A stretch of DNA of 50,560 nucleotides from Nitrosomonadales bacterium (GTDB lineage Bacteria > Pseudomonadota > Gammaproteobacteria > Burkholderiales > Gallionellaceae), in NCBI GenBank assembly GCA_947475825.1, contig CANJMS010000005.1, forward strand, positions 1-50,560, written 5' to 3'. The notes below the pieces were generated by a model. It did no database searches, was not told where the DNA came from, and was given only the letters and a program-made list of their open reading frames with translations. Below are positions 22,545-30,790 of the stretch, in pieces (within the stretch, counting starts at the first letter, position 1; each line of letters begins with the position of its first letter). The position numbers and the translations under genes were made by a program.

Positions 22545-25043
22545 ATGAATCTATTGAAAAGCCTGACTCAACATCACTCCCCCAAGCTCCGCAATAGCCT
22601 GCTTGTTGTCGCGACTTTATTGCTCTCTAGCTGCGGAGGCGGCGGGGGCAGTAATAGCGGAACGCCGGCACCCGCAACACTTACCAGCATTGCCATCACC
22701 CCTGCCACGGCGACGGTTGCCAACGGCCAGATCACCCATTTCACTGCCACCGGCACTTACGCTAATGGCACAACTGCCAACATCACCAGTCAGGTTGCTT
22801 GGGCATCTGGCAACATAAGTATCGCCACGATCAACAGCACCACCGGTGTCGCCACTGGTATTGCCGTGGGGAGCACTACTGTGACCGCCTCAGCTAACGG
22901 CATTACCTCGCCCACTGCCAACCTGTCCGTCACTGCGACGGTGATGATTGGACTCAGCGTCAGCCCGATAGCGCCTTCTACCCCCAAAGGCACGCCCGTC
23001 ACGTTCACCGCCACGGCTACCTATTCGGATGGCAGCACCGGCAACGTGTCGGGATCGGTGACTTGGGCATCCAGCAACGCAACGGTGGCAACGCTAAATC
23101 CCAGTGGTATTGCCTCCACCTTGGCGCAAGGCAACACCACCGTCACCGCATCAGCTAACGGCATTACTTCTAACGATGCCACATTGACTGTGACCGCGCC
23201 GGTGTTGGCTGCCATCGCCATCAACCCGGCCACCGCCTCTGTGGCAAAAGGGCTAACAACCAACTTCACTGCCACCAGTACCTACTCCGATGGCACCACT
23301 GCCAACATCACCAGCCAAGCAAGCTGGGCATCGGGCAACATAAATATCGCCACGATCAACAGCGCCACCGGCATCGCCACTGGCGTTGCGGTGGGCAGCA
23401 CCACGGTGACCGCTTCGTTGAATGGCATTACCTCGCCTACCGCCAGCATGACGGTCACGACAGCGACGATTACTGGAATCAGCATCAGCCCGATAGCGCC
23501 CTCCACCCCAAAAGGCGTGTCTGTTACATTCACCGCCACGGCTACCTATTCGGATAGCAGCACTGGCAATATTTCTGGATCAGTGACTTGGGCATCCAGC
23601 AACGCAACGGTGGCAACGCTAAATCCCAGTGGCATTGCCTCCACCTTGGCGCAAGGCAGCACCACCGTTACCGCTTCGTTTAATGGCGTTACCACCAACA
23701 GTGCAACCTTGACCGTGACTGCACCTGTGTTGGCTGCTATCGCGATCACGTCGAGTACCTCATCGGTGGACATTGGAACCACGAATACTTTCACCGCCAC
23801 CGGCACTTACACCGATGGCAGCACTGCCAACATCACCAGCTTGGTGACTTGGGCATCCAGTAACACCACAGTTTCCACGATCAACACCAATGGTGTTGAA
23901 ACCAGACTGGCGCAAGGCGTCACCACTATTACTGCCTCGTTAAACGGTATCACCTCCAACAGTATTACCTTGCGAACTCTAATGGTTGGGGCAGGACCCA
24001 CTCACACCATGGCGCTCAAAGCTGACGGCACGGTTTGGATGTGGGGATATAATTACCAAGGCCTACTGGGTGATGGAACCACGACGGATCGCCATAGCCC
24101 GCAGGCAGTGCCGGGACTCACTGGTGTGGTGTCCTTGACGGCAAAGGGGCGTGGCTCTCACACTGTGGCGCTCAAATCCGACGGGACGTTAGTAGCGTGG
24201 GGATGGAATCTATACGGCCAACTGGGCGATGGAACCACAACGTCCCGCTCAAGTCCTGTGGCAGTGCCGGGACTCACCGGCGTGGTGGCGGTGGGGGCGG
24301 GTTACTATAACACCGTGGCGCTCAAATCCGATGGCACGGTTTGGTCGTGGGGATACAACCAATACGGCCAACTGGGCGATGGAACCACAACGTCCCGCTC
24401 AAGTCCTGTGGCAGTGCCGGGACTCACCGGCGTGGTGGCGGTTGCGGTGGGAAGTGGGTACATCATGGCGCTTAAATCCGATGGCACAGTGATGGCTTGG
24501 GGATATAACATCCAAGGACAACTGGGTGATGGGACTACGACGAATCGTACAAGTCCGGTGGCAGTGCCGGGTCTCACTGGAGTGGTGGCGGTAGCGGCAG
24601 GCGATAATCACACCGTAGCGCTTAAATCCGATGGCACGTTAATGGCGTGGGGATATAATTACCAAGGCCAACTAGGTGATGGAACCACGACGGATCGCCA
24701 TAGCCCGGTGGCAGTGCCGGGTCTTACTGGAGTTGTAGCGATGGCAGCTGGTTACTATAACACTGTGGCGCTCAAATCTGATGGTACGGTGATGGCGTGG
24801 GGTTATAACAACTCCGGCCAACTGGGTGATGGAACCACAGGGGCACCCGCCTGTCTTTGTCGCGCAAGCCCGCAGGCAGTGCCGGGACTCACTGGTGTGG
24901 CGGGAGTGGGGGTGGGTGATTATCACACCGTGGCGCTCAAGTCCGACGGTACGGTGGTGGCGTGGGGAGTTAACGGCTTCGGCCAACTGGGCGATGGCAC
25001 GACGACGGATCGCTTGAGTCCGGTGAGTGTATTGGGATTTTGA
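22545..25043 (+). CDS. Large lipoprotein: five Big domains plus RCC1 propeller
   Basis: An 832-residue exported protein. The signal peptide ends in a lipobox LLLSSC at about residues 25-30, then a GGGGG linker, so it should be a lipid-anchored surface or periplasmic protein. Five bacterial Ig-like (Big_2) domains of about 86 residues follow; domains 1 and 3, and 2 and 4, resemble each other most, pointing to duplication of a two-domain block. Seven RCC1 repeats of about 50 residues follow (HTVALKSDGT, AWGYN, GQLGDGTTT, AVPGLTGV), exactly enough for one seven-bladed propeller. Adhesion or ligand binding is likely; the ligand is unknown. An insert in repeat 6 carries two cysteines (APACLCR). 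Confidence 0.85.
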   Translation: MNLLKSLTQHHSPKLRNSLLVVATLLLSSCGGGGGSNSGTPAPATLTSIAITPATATVANGQITHFTATGTYANGTTANITSQVAWASGNISIATINSTTGVATGIAVGSTTVTASANGITSPTANLSVTATVMIGLSVSPIAPSTPKGTPVTFTATATYSDGSTGNVSGSVTWASSNATVATLNPSGIASTLAQGNTTVTASANGITSNDATLTVTAPVLAAIAINPATASVAKGLTTNFTATSTYSDGTTANITSQASWASGNINIATINSATGIATGVAVGSTTVTASLNGITSPTASMTVTTATITGISISPIAPSTPKGVSVTFTATATYSDSSTGNISGSVTWASSNATVATLNPSGIASTLAQGSTTVTASFNGVTTNSATLTVTAPVLAAIAITSSTSSVDIGTTNTFTATGTYTDGSTANITSLVTWASSNTTVSTINTNGVETRLAQGVTTITASLNGITSNSITLRTLMVGAGPTHTMALKADGTVWMWGYNYQGLLGDGTTTDRHSPQAVPGLTGVVSLTAKGRGSHTVALKSDGTLVAWGWNLYGQLGDGTTTSRSSPVAVPGLTGVVAVGAGYYNTVALKSDGTVWSWGYNQYGQLGDGTTTSRSSPVAVPGLTGVVAVAVGSGYIMALKSDGTVMAWGYNIQGQLGDGTTTNRTSPVAVPGLTGVVAVAAGDNHTVALKSDGTLMAWGYNYQGQLGDGTTTDRHSPVAVPGLTGVVAMAAGYYNTVALKSDGTVMAWGYNNSGQLGDGTTGAPACLCRASPQAVPGLTGVAGVGVGDYHTVALKSDGTVVAWGVNGFGQLGDGTTTDRLSPVSVLGF

Positions 25044-25077
25044 AAGCCCGTCAGCACTTACAGGATCAGGTTTATAG

Positions 25078-25395
25078 TCGCCTAACGATGCAGAAGGAAC
25101 GAATGGGAAGGGTACTTATTCTCGCGAGGTTCAAGACTTCTATGCCTCGATCAAACAACTCGGATTCACGGACACGGATTTTGAATTGAAGGAAGCCCGT
25201 GACCTACCATCGAGTGGTTCGACATATGCGGTTACGGGTAGTGTCACCGTAAAGCGAAAGATCACTGGCACCGAGAAAACATATCTCGCTGGTCATGGCT
25301 CGTCTTGGCCAGCAGCCTTTTACGAGGATCTGAAACAAGGTGTTTTTGGCGCCCAACAGGTCATATCAGAGACTGAGAAGATACATCATGTTTAG
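25078..25395 (+). CDS. Hypothetical protein, start uncertain
   Basis: The frame is open from 25078 and reads like protein (TYSREVQDFYASIKQLGF, then SVTVKRKITGTEKTYLAG, then WPAAFYEDLKQGVFG), but it has no ATG. The only usual start is a TTG at 25186, which would skip the first well-formed part. It may be the 3' remainder of a longer gene. Its stop overlaps the start of the metallopeptidase gene, so the two formed an operon. I do not recognise the family. Confidence 0.45.
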   Translation, partial: SPNDAEGTNGKGTYSREVQDFYASIKQLGFTDTDFELKEARDLPSSGSTYAVTGSVTVKRKITGTEKTYLAGHGSSWPAAFYEDLKQGVFGAQQVISETEKIHHV

Positions 25396-25849
25396 CTGTA
25401 GCTACGACGCAAAGTTCTGGATTTGCCACGCGCTCCGCTGTTTGCCGAGCGAAATATGGGATAGTCTTAGGGAGAGGCTGGCATTTGTCTGCATGGATTC
25501 CTCTGATGGCCGCCGTCTGACTCACGAGTTTTGTGAAAACCACGAAATTATTATCCTGTCCGAGCGTATTGTTCCAAGAGGAAACGTGGCTGAGGACGAC
25601 TCGAAAGTTCGATACTTTATGTTTGCCGTCCTGCACGAAGTTGCCCATGCTGTTTGCGACCACCAAGCCCCCAAAGCTATTTCCGAAGCAGAAAACGTGG
25701 GGCAAGAAAATGATGCTGATAGATTTGCGTTCGCATGGTTCAACGAGTATCTGAAATCGAAAAACCAGCAAGAGTTTACGAGCGCCGAACTGGCAAAGGC
25801 ACAGATGGCGAATAAAGAGGCTTGGGAGAGAGCTCTCGGGAGCCATTAG
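25388..25849 (+). CDS. HExxH metallopeptidase-like protein
   Basis: A 153-residue protein with a zincin site HEVAH in AVLHEVAHAVCDH and a downstream ENDADRFAFAWFNEYL helix supplying the third ligand, the ImmA/IrrE-like pattern. Such proteins often cleave repressors or act as stress sensors. The start at 25388 is preferred because its ATG overlaps the previous frame's stop; an ATG at 25340 gives a basic, non-homologous extension. The partner is the unknown protein just upstream. Confidence 0.65.
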   Translation: MFSCSYDAKFWICHALRCLPSEIWDSLRERLAFVCMDSSDGRRLTHEFCENHEIIILSERIVPRGNVAEDDSKVRYFMFAVLHEVAHAVCDHQAPKAISEAENVGQENDADRFAFAWFNEYLKSKNQQEFTSAELAKAQMANKEAWERALGSH

Positions 25850-26033
25850 GGCCCGTGGGCGATGCACGCCTCTTCACGAAAGCCATCGGTCGTGGTGATT
25901 TGTATTTATTGCTGGAGCTACCTGAGAAAGTTTATGACAATCATTGAAATCACCCCCGGCGCGGTCGCCCCGTAAGGGGCTGCCTTGTCGTCTGCAACGC
26001 GCCAGTGCGCACACTATTACGTTAAGGTGACCG

Positions 26034-26627
26034 ATGCCCAGTCTCGAACAAGCAGTGAAGGAACAATTCGCAAAAATCTTTCCACAAGATGATTGGAAGC
26101 TATTTAAGGAAATTGCTGAGATAAATTTTACGGAGGCTGCTTTCCTAAAAAAAGCATCGCTGAAAGTGCCCGCAAATAGGAAGCTGTTAGTCAGGAATAT
26201 CAGGAAGAGGCTATTGATCGGCATCGGGGTTGAACTTCTCTTGAAGGCTGTTTATCTCAAGTCCGGCTACGGCATCAATAAGCCACTGAAAAATGTTACT
26301 GGACTGAACTTTCCGTATAAGCTGACAGAGGTTGACAAAGAATTACTTGATGCCAATGACACATTTAGACTCGGTGAATTGATTGCGCAAATGAATAAGG
26401 TGCCAAACTTTGAAAATTCCGAAACATCCCTTGAGGGGCTTAAAGTAGCTAAGGTTTTTCGTAACAAGGAGGGGCACGTTGTGACAGATTCGCACAAATT
26501 CTATCCTTCTAGTTATCGAGCGATTGAAGCTGCGCTTGTGAAGGTCTATGAGTTAGCCTTTGATGAGCATCTGAAAGTTCAGTTTTCCTTCGAAGTTGGG
26601 GAAAAAGGTGAGTGGCATTTGCGATAG
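26034..26627 (+). CDS. HEPN-like protein (putative RNase)
   Basis: A 197-residue, helix-rich protein. The motif R143-NKEG-H148 in [10 protein letters not shown] fits the Rx4-6H active site of HEPN ribonucleases, and an earlier helix ([19 protein letters not shown]) has the Glu/Lys pattern common in that fold. HEPN proteins often act as toxins or abortive-infection effectors with a nucleotidyltransferase antitoxin, but none lies next to it. AAGGTGA stands before the ATG. Confidence 0.55.
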   Translation: MPSLEQAVKEQFAKIFPQDDWKLFKEIAEINFTEAAFLKKASLKVPANRKLLVRNIRKRLLIGIGVELLLKAVYLKSGYGINKPLKNVTGLNFPYKLTEVDKELLDANDTFRLGELIAQMNKVPNFENSETSLEGLKVAKVFRNKEGHVVTDSHKFYPSSYRAIEAALVKVYELAFDEHLKVQFSFEVGEKGEWHLR

Positions 26628-26671
26628 GGTCGCTCTGGGCGCGGGTAGCACAACGCACACGAATAAAGGGG

Positions 26672-26818
26672 ACGCTACCCTTTTGCTTACGCAAGCGCGC
26701 AGCCCGTAATGGCCGCAACCCGGCGACTGGTGCAGCCCTCAAGATCAAAGCTTCCAAGGCTCCAGCATTCAAGGCTGGCGCTACATTAAAGGCGGCGGTG
26801 AACGGCATCAAGAAATAA
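26672..26818 (+). pseudogene. 3' fragment of an HU-type DNA-binding protein gene
   Basis: The frame ends [20 protein letters not shown], then [13 protein letters not shown], the conserved arm and C-terminal helix of HU proteins. The first half of HU (about 50 residues) is missing, and the sequence before the arm is unlike HU. It is a truncated relic, perhaps left by recombination. Confidence 0.75.
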
Positions 26819-27224
26819 TTGTTTCAATAGCAACCGTCAGGGGCATCTTGGTGGTTTCGTTTATGAAGGTCGGCTTTCGGGTGGCTATTAACGAGGGGTG
26901 GACAACCGGATCGTGCCATGCGGACGGTCAAGTTAAAGAGTGAGGGTTGGTTTAAGGCTTTGGAGCAGGGCGCAAAGTGCCGTGCGTAGGTTTGGGGATA
27001 AGCCCAGCGGCGAAGGGGTTGGCGGATTGCCGGAACCCAGCGTAGCGGGAGTAGGGGAGTTGGCAGCCCCTTCTTGAGCGTCAGGCAAGGGGTGGCCTGA
27101 AAGGTGGCCGGCGGCTAGTCGCGGAAGTGACCCAGTGCGAAGGCGCGCGCGTGAAATGGGCATCCCGGTTTTCGCGTACGCGAAAATACTCTGGTGTGGG
27201 TTGCATCATCAAAGAACAACGAAT
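26819..27224. other. Gene-free stretch with an 18-bp perfect palindrome
   Basis: No gene is supported. TTTTCGCGTACGCGAAAA at 27169-27186 is a perfect palindrome. A GC-rich piece at about 27050-27105 loosely matches 9895-9945, suggesting old duplicated non-coding DNA. Confidence 0.4.
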
Positions 27225-27443
27225 TCATAACACGAACATAAGTGGCGCGGGCTTATTGACGGGAATGGTGAACGGACCAACTTGTGCGCCGGGCTGCGCC
27301 TTTGCGGCGATACCAGCAACAAGCGAATTTTGCATTTCTTCCGGTACGCCTTGCGCCGTCCAGAGCGCGCGAATGTTAGCTTCTGGATCAGCTTCAATAG
27401 TGGCGGCCAGCAGTGCGGTGGCCTCTTGATCGACGATGAGCAT
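27225..27443 (-). CDS. Small hypothetical protein downstream of ardC
   Basis: A 72-residue acidic protein (MLIVDQEATALLAATIEADP, then WTAQGVPEEMQNSL, then a Pro-rich end). The ribosome site AAGGAGAAAAG before its ATG is the same as that of ardC, 85 bases upstream on the same strand. The shared start region supports a real gene in the ardC operon. The function is unknown. Confidence 0.6.
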   Translation of the reverse strand: MLIVDQEATALLAATIEADPEANIRALWTAQGVPEEMQNSLVAGIAAKAQPGAQVGPFTIPVNKPAPLMFVL

Positions 27444-27528
27444 TTTCTTTTCTCCTTGGTTTTAATTGATTGCAAAGTGGTGCCAACGTAGCACCATAAT
27501 GGGGGCAGGGTGTCCCGCCCCGTTTGGT

Positions 27529-28398
27529 TTACGCTGCTGCCTGTTCTTCTTCCTGCTCTTGTTCGCCGACCAGAAATACAGCGGCCTTGCGCGCTGCTGC
27601 ACTGGCTGTGAAGATCGCGCGCTTGTCGTTCTTCAACACCTTCAACCAGTTCCCGATATAGCTGGCATGTTGCAATTGGCCGTTGATGCTGCAATGAGCG
27701 CACAGAAAGGCGGCTCCCAGCTCTGCAATCAATTCCTCGAACGCATAGCTGCTGTCCCCGAAACGTCCATTAAAGTCGCGAGCAAGGCGGCTTGTGTGGC
27801 CTGTCCAGTGTGTGAGCTCATGGAGTCCGGTTGCGTAGTAGTCCGGGATTGAATTAAATTCGACTTTGTTCGGCAAGTGGATTCTGTCGAGAGTTGGAAT
27901 AAAGCAGGCTTTGGGCTTGCCGTGTTCAATGATGGCCTTGGCAAGTAGCGCCTCGGCTTGTTCGTTGTCTGCAAAACTGTCGAGCTGTGGCTTAATGGCT
28001 TGCGTGTATTTCTCTGGCAGGTTGTCGATTTGCTGCGCATTGAATACCGTGTAAGTGCGTAACAGCGGGATGGTTTTTTCATTGTCCCCTTGTGGGGCTG
28101 TGCTTTCCGCATCGTTCTTGTCGGTGATTTTGAAGGGCTTGAAAAAAACAACCTGCGTGCCGTGTTCGCCTTTCCGCACCGTAGCATTCACTGCACGGGC
28201 TTGGTTGTAGGTCAGCCATAAAGGGTTTGCAAAGGGCGACATTGCCAAAAGAATCATATTGATTCCAGAATACTCGCGGCCTGTGACTGCATTGCGTGGT
28301 GCGCCACAGCTCGCCCAAGGCTTGACCCAAGGTGCCACACCGTTTTCCAGTGATTCAATAATTCTGTCTGTGATTGCTTGATAGATGTCTTTATTCAT
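27529..28398 (-). CDS. ardC: ArdC-like anti-restriction protein
   Basis: A 289-residue protein. The N-terminal domain is the ArdC single-strand DNA-binding domain (IYQAITDRIIESLENGVAPW, then AVTGREYSGINMILL, then VRKGEHGTQVVFFKP). The C-terminal domain is a zincin with HELTH in YYATGLHELTHWTGH. ArdC proteins protect incoming plasmid DNA from restriction. The start at 28398 is fixed by AAGGAGAAAAG just upstream. An open frame runs in the same phase from an upstream MRDQQ start (about 28497), shared with the DUF2958 operon, so an N-terminally extended form is possible. Confidence 0.88.
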   Translation of the reverse strand: MNKDIYQAITDRIIESLENGVAPWVKPWASCGAPRNAVTGREYSGINMILLAMSPFANPLWLTYNQARAVNATVRKGEHGTQVVFFKPFKITDKNDAESTAPQGDNEKTIPLLRTYTVFNAQQIDNLPEKYTQAIKPQLDSFADNEQAEALLAKAIIEHGKPKACFIPTLDRIHLPNKVEFNSIPDYYATGLHELTHWTGHTSRLARDFNGRFGDSSYAFEELIAELGAAFLCAHCSINGQLQHASYIGNWLKVLKNDKRAIFTASAAARKAAVFLVGEQEQEEEQAAA

Positions 28399-28430
28399 TT
28401 TCTTTTCTCCTTGGTTTGCTTTCAAAGTGA

Positions 28431-29012
28431 TGCTGTTGTGAAGCTCGCTGCCGCAGGTGGTTTTGCTTTCGGTTGTGTTGGTTTGTTGATCGCGCATCTG
28501 TCTTCTCCTGGTTGTTGTGTAGTGGGTCATGCCGTCGTATCGCTCGCGCAGGGTGGCGTTAAGGCAGTCGCGCTTTTAGGAGGCGGCATCAGGCATGACA
28601 GACGAGAGGGGCAACCGAAGCCGCAGCGCAAGCGACCGCAGGGAGTGCGAACGGGAGAAGGGGCACGCAAAGCGGCACGGCTGTATCGTGCCCTCGAAGG
28701 CTGGCGTGACTGATGATTAGCCTCCGCGACTGACCAGCCACTGGCGATGCGACGGCATGATTTACAAAAGACAGGTGAAGGCGCTCAACAAACGGCCTGT
28801 AACAACCGATTCAAAAGCCGGTGCAGTTAGTTAGTTGTTGAGGTCTTCAGGTGTGGCCGTTCTGCATAGCAGTACGGCGAATTTAGGCGCGTTTAAACGT
28901 GGTGTGACTGCACGACGTTTGCGCCGTTGTTGACCTTGCTTGTGACGTTCTGGCCGTGATGCTCGAAGAGCTACAACGAAGCCGCACGACCATCGCCGGT
29001 GTACGGGTGCGG
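28431..29012 (-). repeat. 580-bp direct repeat, copy B
   Basis: Second copy of 11892-12472, upstream of ardC. The same hairpins are kept. In the long-range pairing the right arm differs from copy A (GGCATGAT here, GGTATGAC there) but still pairs with the left arm, as expected if the fold matters. Confidence 0.85.
28901..28977 (-). promoter_or_regulatory. 77-bp shared upstream element, copy B
   Basis: Third copy of the conserved block, about 500 bases upstream of the ardC start, differing from copy A at only two or three positions. Confidence 0.7.
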
Positions 29013-29586
29013 TCGCTTTATGGAGCGCAGCGATAGGTGCGAAGATCCCGGTGCTGTAGGCGTGTTGGGCGAAGGTGTAGGCGGTGGATCGAGGTCATGA
29101 CGGCTGGTTTCAATCGCGTTTTAACGTGTGTCCAAAGAACACAGAAGAGCCGTAAAGCCCGCCGTGGCTAGGCGATGATGAGTGATGCAGGACTGACGTT
29201 TGCGGCTTTGGTTTTACCAAGCGGAGCGCGGAGTTACGAGCTGGCCGGTCTGCGTTGCATAGCAGCGTCCCGAAGGGATGAGCGTATAGCGAAAAAGGGG
29301 AGGGTGGCGTACCCCAAGGGGGCGTCCGGGGTGTTGTGGAGAATGAGGGGGAGGATACGCGAGTTGCATTTATGAATGTCGTCTTTCGGGCTGTGTAGTA
29401 ACGAGGCATGACCATTTACCAATTGCCGTCAGACACAAACGTCTGCTATGTGCCAAGCAGCTGCTAGGGATGGCAGTAATGTGAAAGCAGCGGGCCGCCA
29501 CTACCTACACAAGTCATTACAAGCTTTATCTCATTGCGATTGTCCGTTATTAACCCCAGAATACGACGCTTGCGGATACTCAAGAA
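29013..29586. other. Gene-free stretch upstream of BREX
   Basis: No convincing gene. It must hold the BREX promoter, which I could not place. GAATGTCGTCTTTCGGGCTG near 29374 loosely resembles pieces near 4003 and 26866. Confidence 0.4.
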
Positions 29587-30192
29587 TTGAGAATAGACTT
29601 GCCCCCATACAACGCTGAAATTTCTGCTGGTTCTCTTATGTTTACTGAGAGCAGGCGAATTGCATTATTGCTTCTGACGCATCCATCAACTCAGGAATGG
29701 GATCATGCTTTAAAGATTGAGAATATATTGCAGAAAAAAACTCCCGCTACGGCTTATCGGCAGGCTAATTTGATTAGAAAACGCCTGATGATGCTAAACG
29801 AGGAGGCGTGTAAGCTGATTGGCCAAGGAGACTTTGAAATTGCTACGCAGTTACTGTTGGCTGCCGCGATTAAGCATAGCCGCTTGCTTGGAGATTTTCT
29901 TCGAGACGTTTATGCCCGACAACTTCGCCGGATGGAATTAGCTCTGAATAGCAATTTATGGGATGCATTCTGGGTGGAGTGTGCGCACCGTGATGGTGAA
30001 ATCGAGCACTGGTCTGCATCCACAAAAGAAAAACTTTACCAAGTCATTATCCGAATACTGGTCGAAGCAAAATACCTTGATTCCAGCAGAAAATTGAACA
30101 TGACCCCACCCAATCTGCATCCGACTGTCGTCTCTTTTCTAAAACAGCATGGCGAGCTTGAGGTTCTCGCGGCCATGAAGGTATCGCGATGA
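29587..30192 (+). CDS. brxA: BREX protein BrxA
   Basis: A 201-residue DNA-binding protein of type 1 BREX. The start of the fold is typical (YNAEISAGSLMFTESRRIAL, then LLLTHPSTQEWDHAL). No ATG suits the full domain: the frame is open from 29554, and the best start is the TTG at 29587. An ATG at 29638 would lose 17 conserved residues. It is the first gene of the BREX operon and overlaps brxB by 4 bases. The weak start codon and poor ribosome site suggest low expression. Confidence 0.88.
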   Translation: MRIDLPPYNAEISAGSLMFTESRRIALLLLTHPSTQEWDHALKIENILQKKTPATAYRQANLIRKRLMMLNEEACKLIGQGDFEIATQLLLAAAIKHSRLLGDFLRDVYARQLRRMELALNSNLWDAFWVECAHRDGEIEHWSASTKEKLYQVIIRILVEAKYLDSSRKLNMTPPNLHPTVVSFLKQHGELEVLAAMKVSR

Positions 30193-30764
30193 GTACATTT
30201 GAAGAGCGCTTGAATCAGATTCTTCCGCGACTCACCTCGAAGGAGCTATTAAACAACCATGGGCTGGGGAATGAAATCGGCTTTTGGGTGTTTGATTACC
30301 CGCCCGAGTTTGAGCTGGAAATGCGCGCGTTTCTGAATGAAGTCATTGAGCCTGCCCTTGCCAAGCATCACCCGCCGATTCGATTTGCCACGGTGAATCT
30401 TTTTGACTTGGCGATTGGTGTGTTGGAAGAACGCAATCTGCTCGATAAAGCGCTTGATATGCAGCAAACACAAGGCGATACCAAAGCACTTGAATCCATG
30501 CGGCGTGTTCTGAAAGAGGATAAATTGGCAGAACGTCTGGTTGCTCAGATTGATGTCGATAATCAAGACTTGGTCATTCTGACGGGTGTCGGGTCAGTCT
30601 TCCCTATTCTGCGCACACACACTTTGCTTTCGGCTTTGCATCCGTTGATGAAAGACACGCCTTTGTTAATGCTGTATCCGGGCAAATATGACGGCCACTC
30701 TTTCCGCCTGTTTAACAAACTTTCCGAAGACCACTATTACCGCGCTTTCCAGCTGGTATCCTGA
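30189..30764 (+). CDS. brxB: BREX protein BrxB
   Basis: A 191-residue DUF1788-type protein of type 1 BREX, needed for defence and probably part of the complex with PglZ and PglX. Recognisable stretches are NEIGFWVFDYPPEFELEMRA, then LVILTGVGSVFPILRTHTLL and PLLMLYPGKYDGHSFRLFN near the C-terminus. The ATG overlaps the brxA stop as ATGA. Confidence 0.9.
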   Translation: MSTFEERLNQILPRLTSKELLNNHGLGNEIGFWVFDYPPEFELEMRAFLNEVIEPALAKHHPPIRFATVNLFDLAIGVLEERNLLDKALDMQQTQGDTKALESMRRVLKEDKLAERLVAQIDVDNQDLVILTGVGSVFPILRTHTLLSALHPLMKDTPLLMLYPGKYDGHSFRLFNKLSEDHYYRAFQLVS

Positions 30765-30790
30765 CGCGCATTCAACATAGGGCAAAAAAT

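Noticed and set aside
22680-25040. Tandem DNA repeats considered as a CRISPR-like array
   Set aside because: The repeats are in frame and encode Big domains (about 86 residues) and RCC1 units (about 50 residues); there are no unique spacers and no cas genes.
25967-25980. GCCCC/GGGGC hairpin as a terminator
   Set aside because: The stem is only 5 bp and no T run follows on either strand.
29374-29400. GAATGTCGTCTTTCGGGCTG and loose matches near 4003 and 26866 as copies of an oriT or integron site
   Set aside because: The matches are short and diverged, and no nick site or integron core motif is visible.
29110-29415. 101-codon minus-strand frame upstream of brxA, and a 66-codon plus-strand frame over it
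   Set aside because: Both look like chance frames in GC-rich non-coding DNA; neither has a plausible start.
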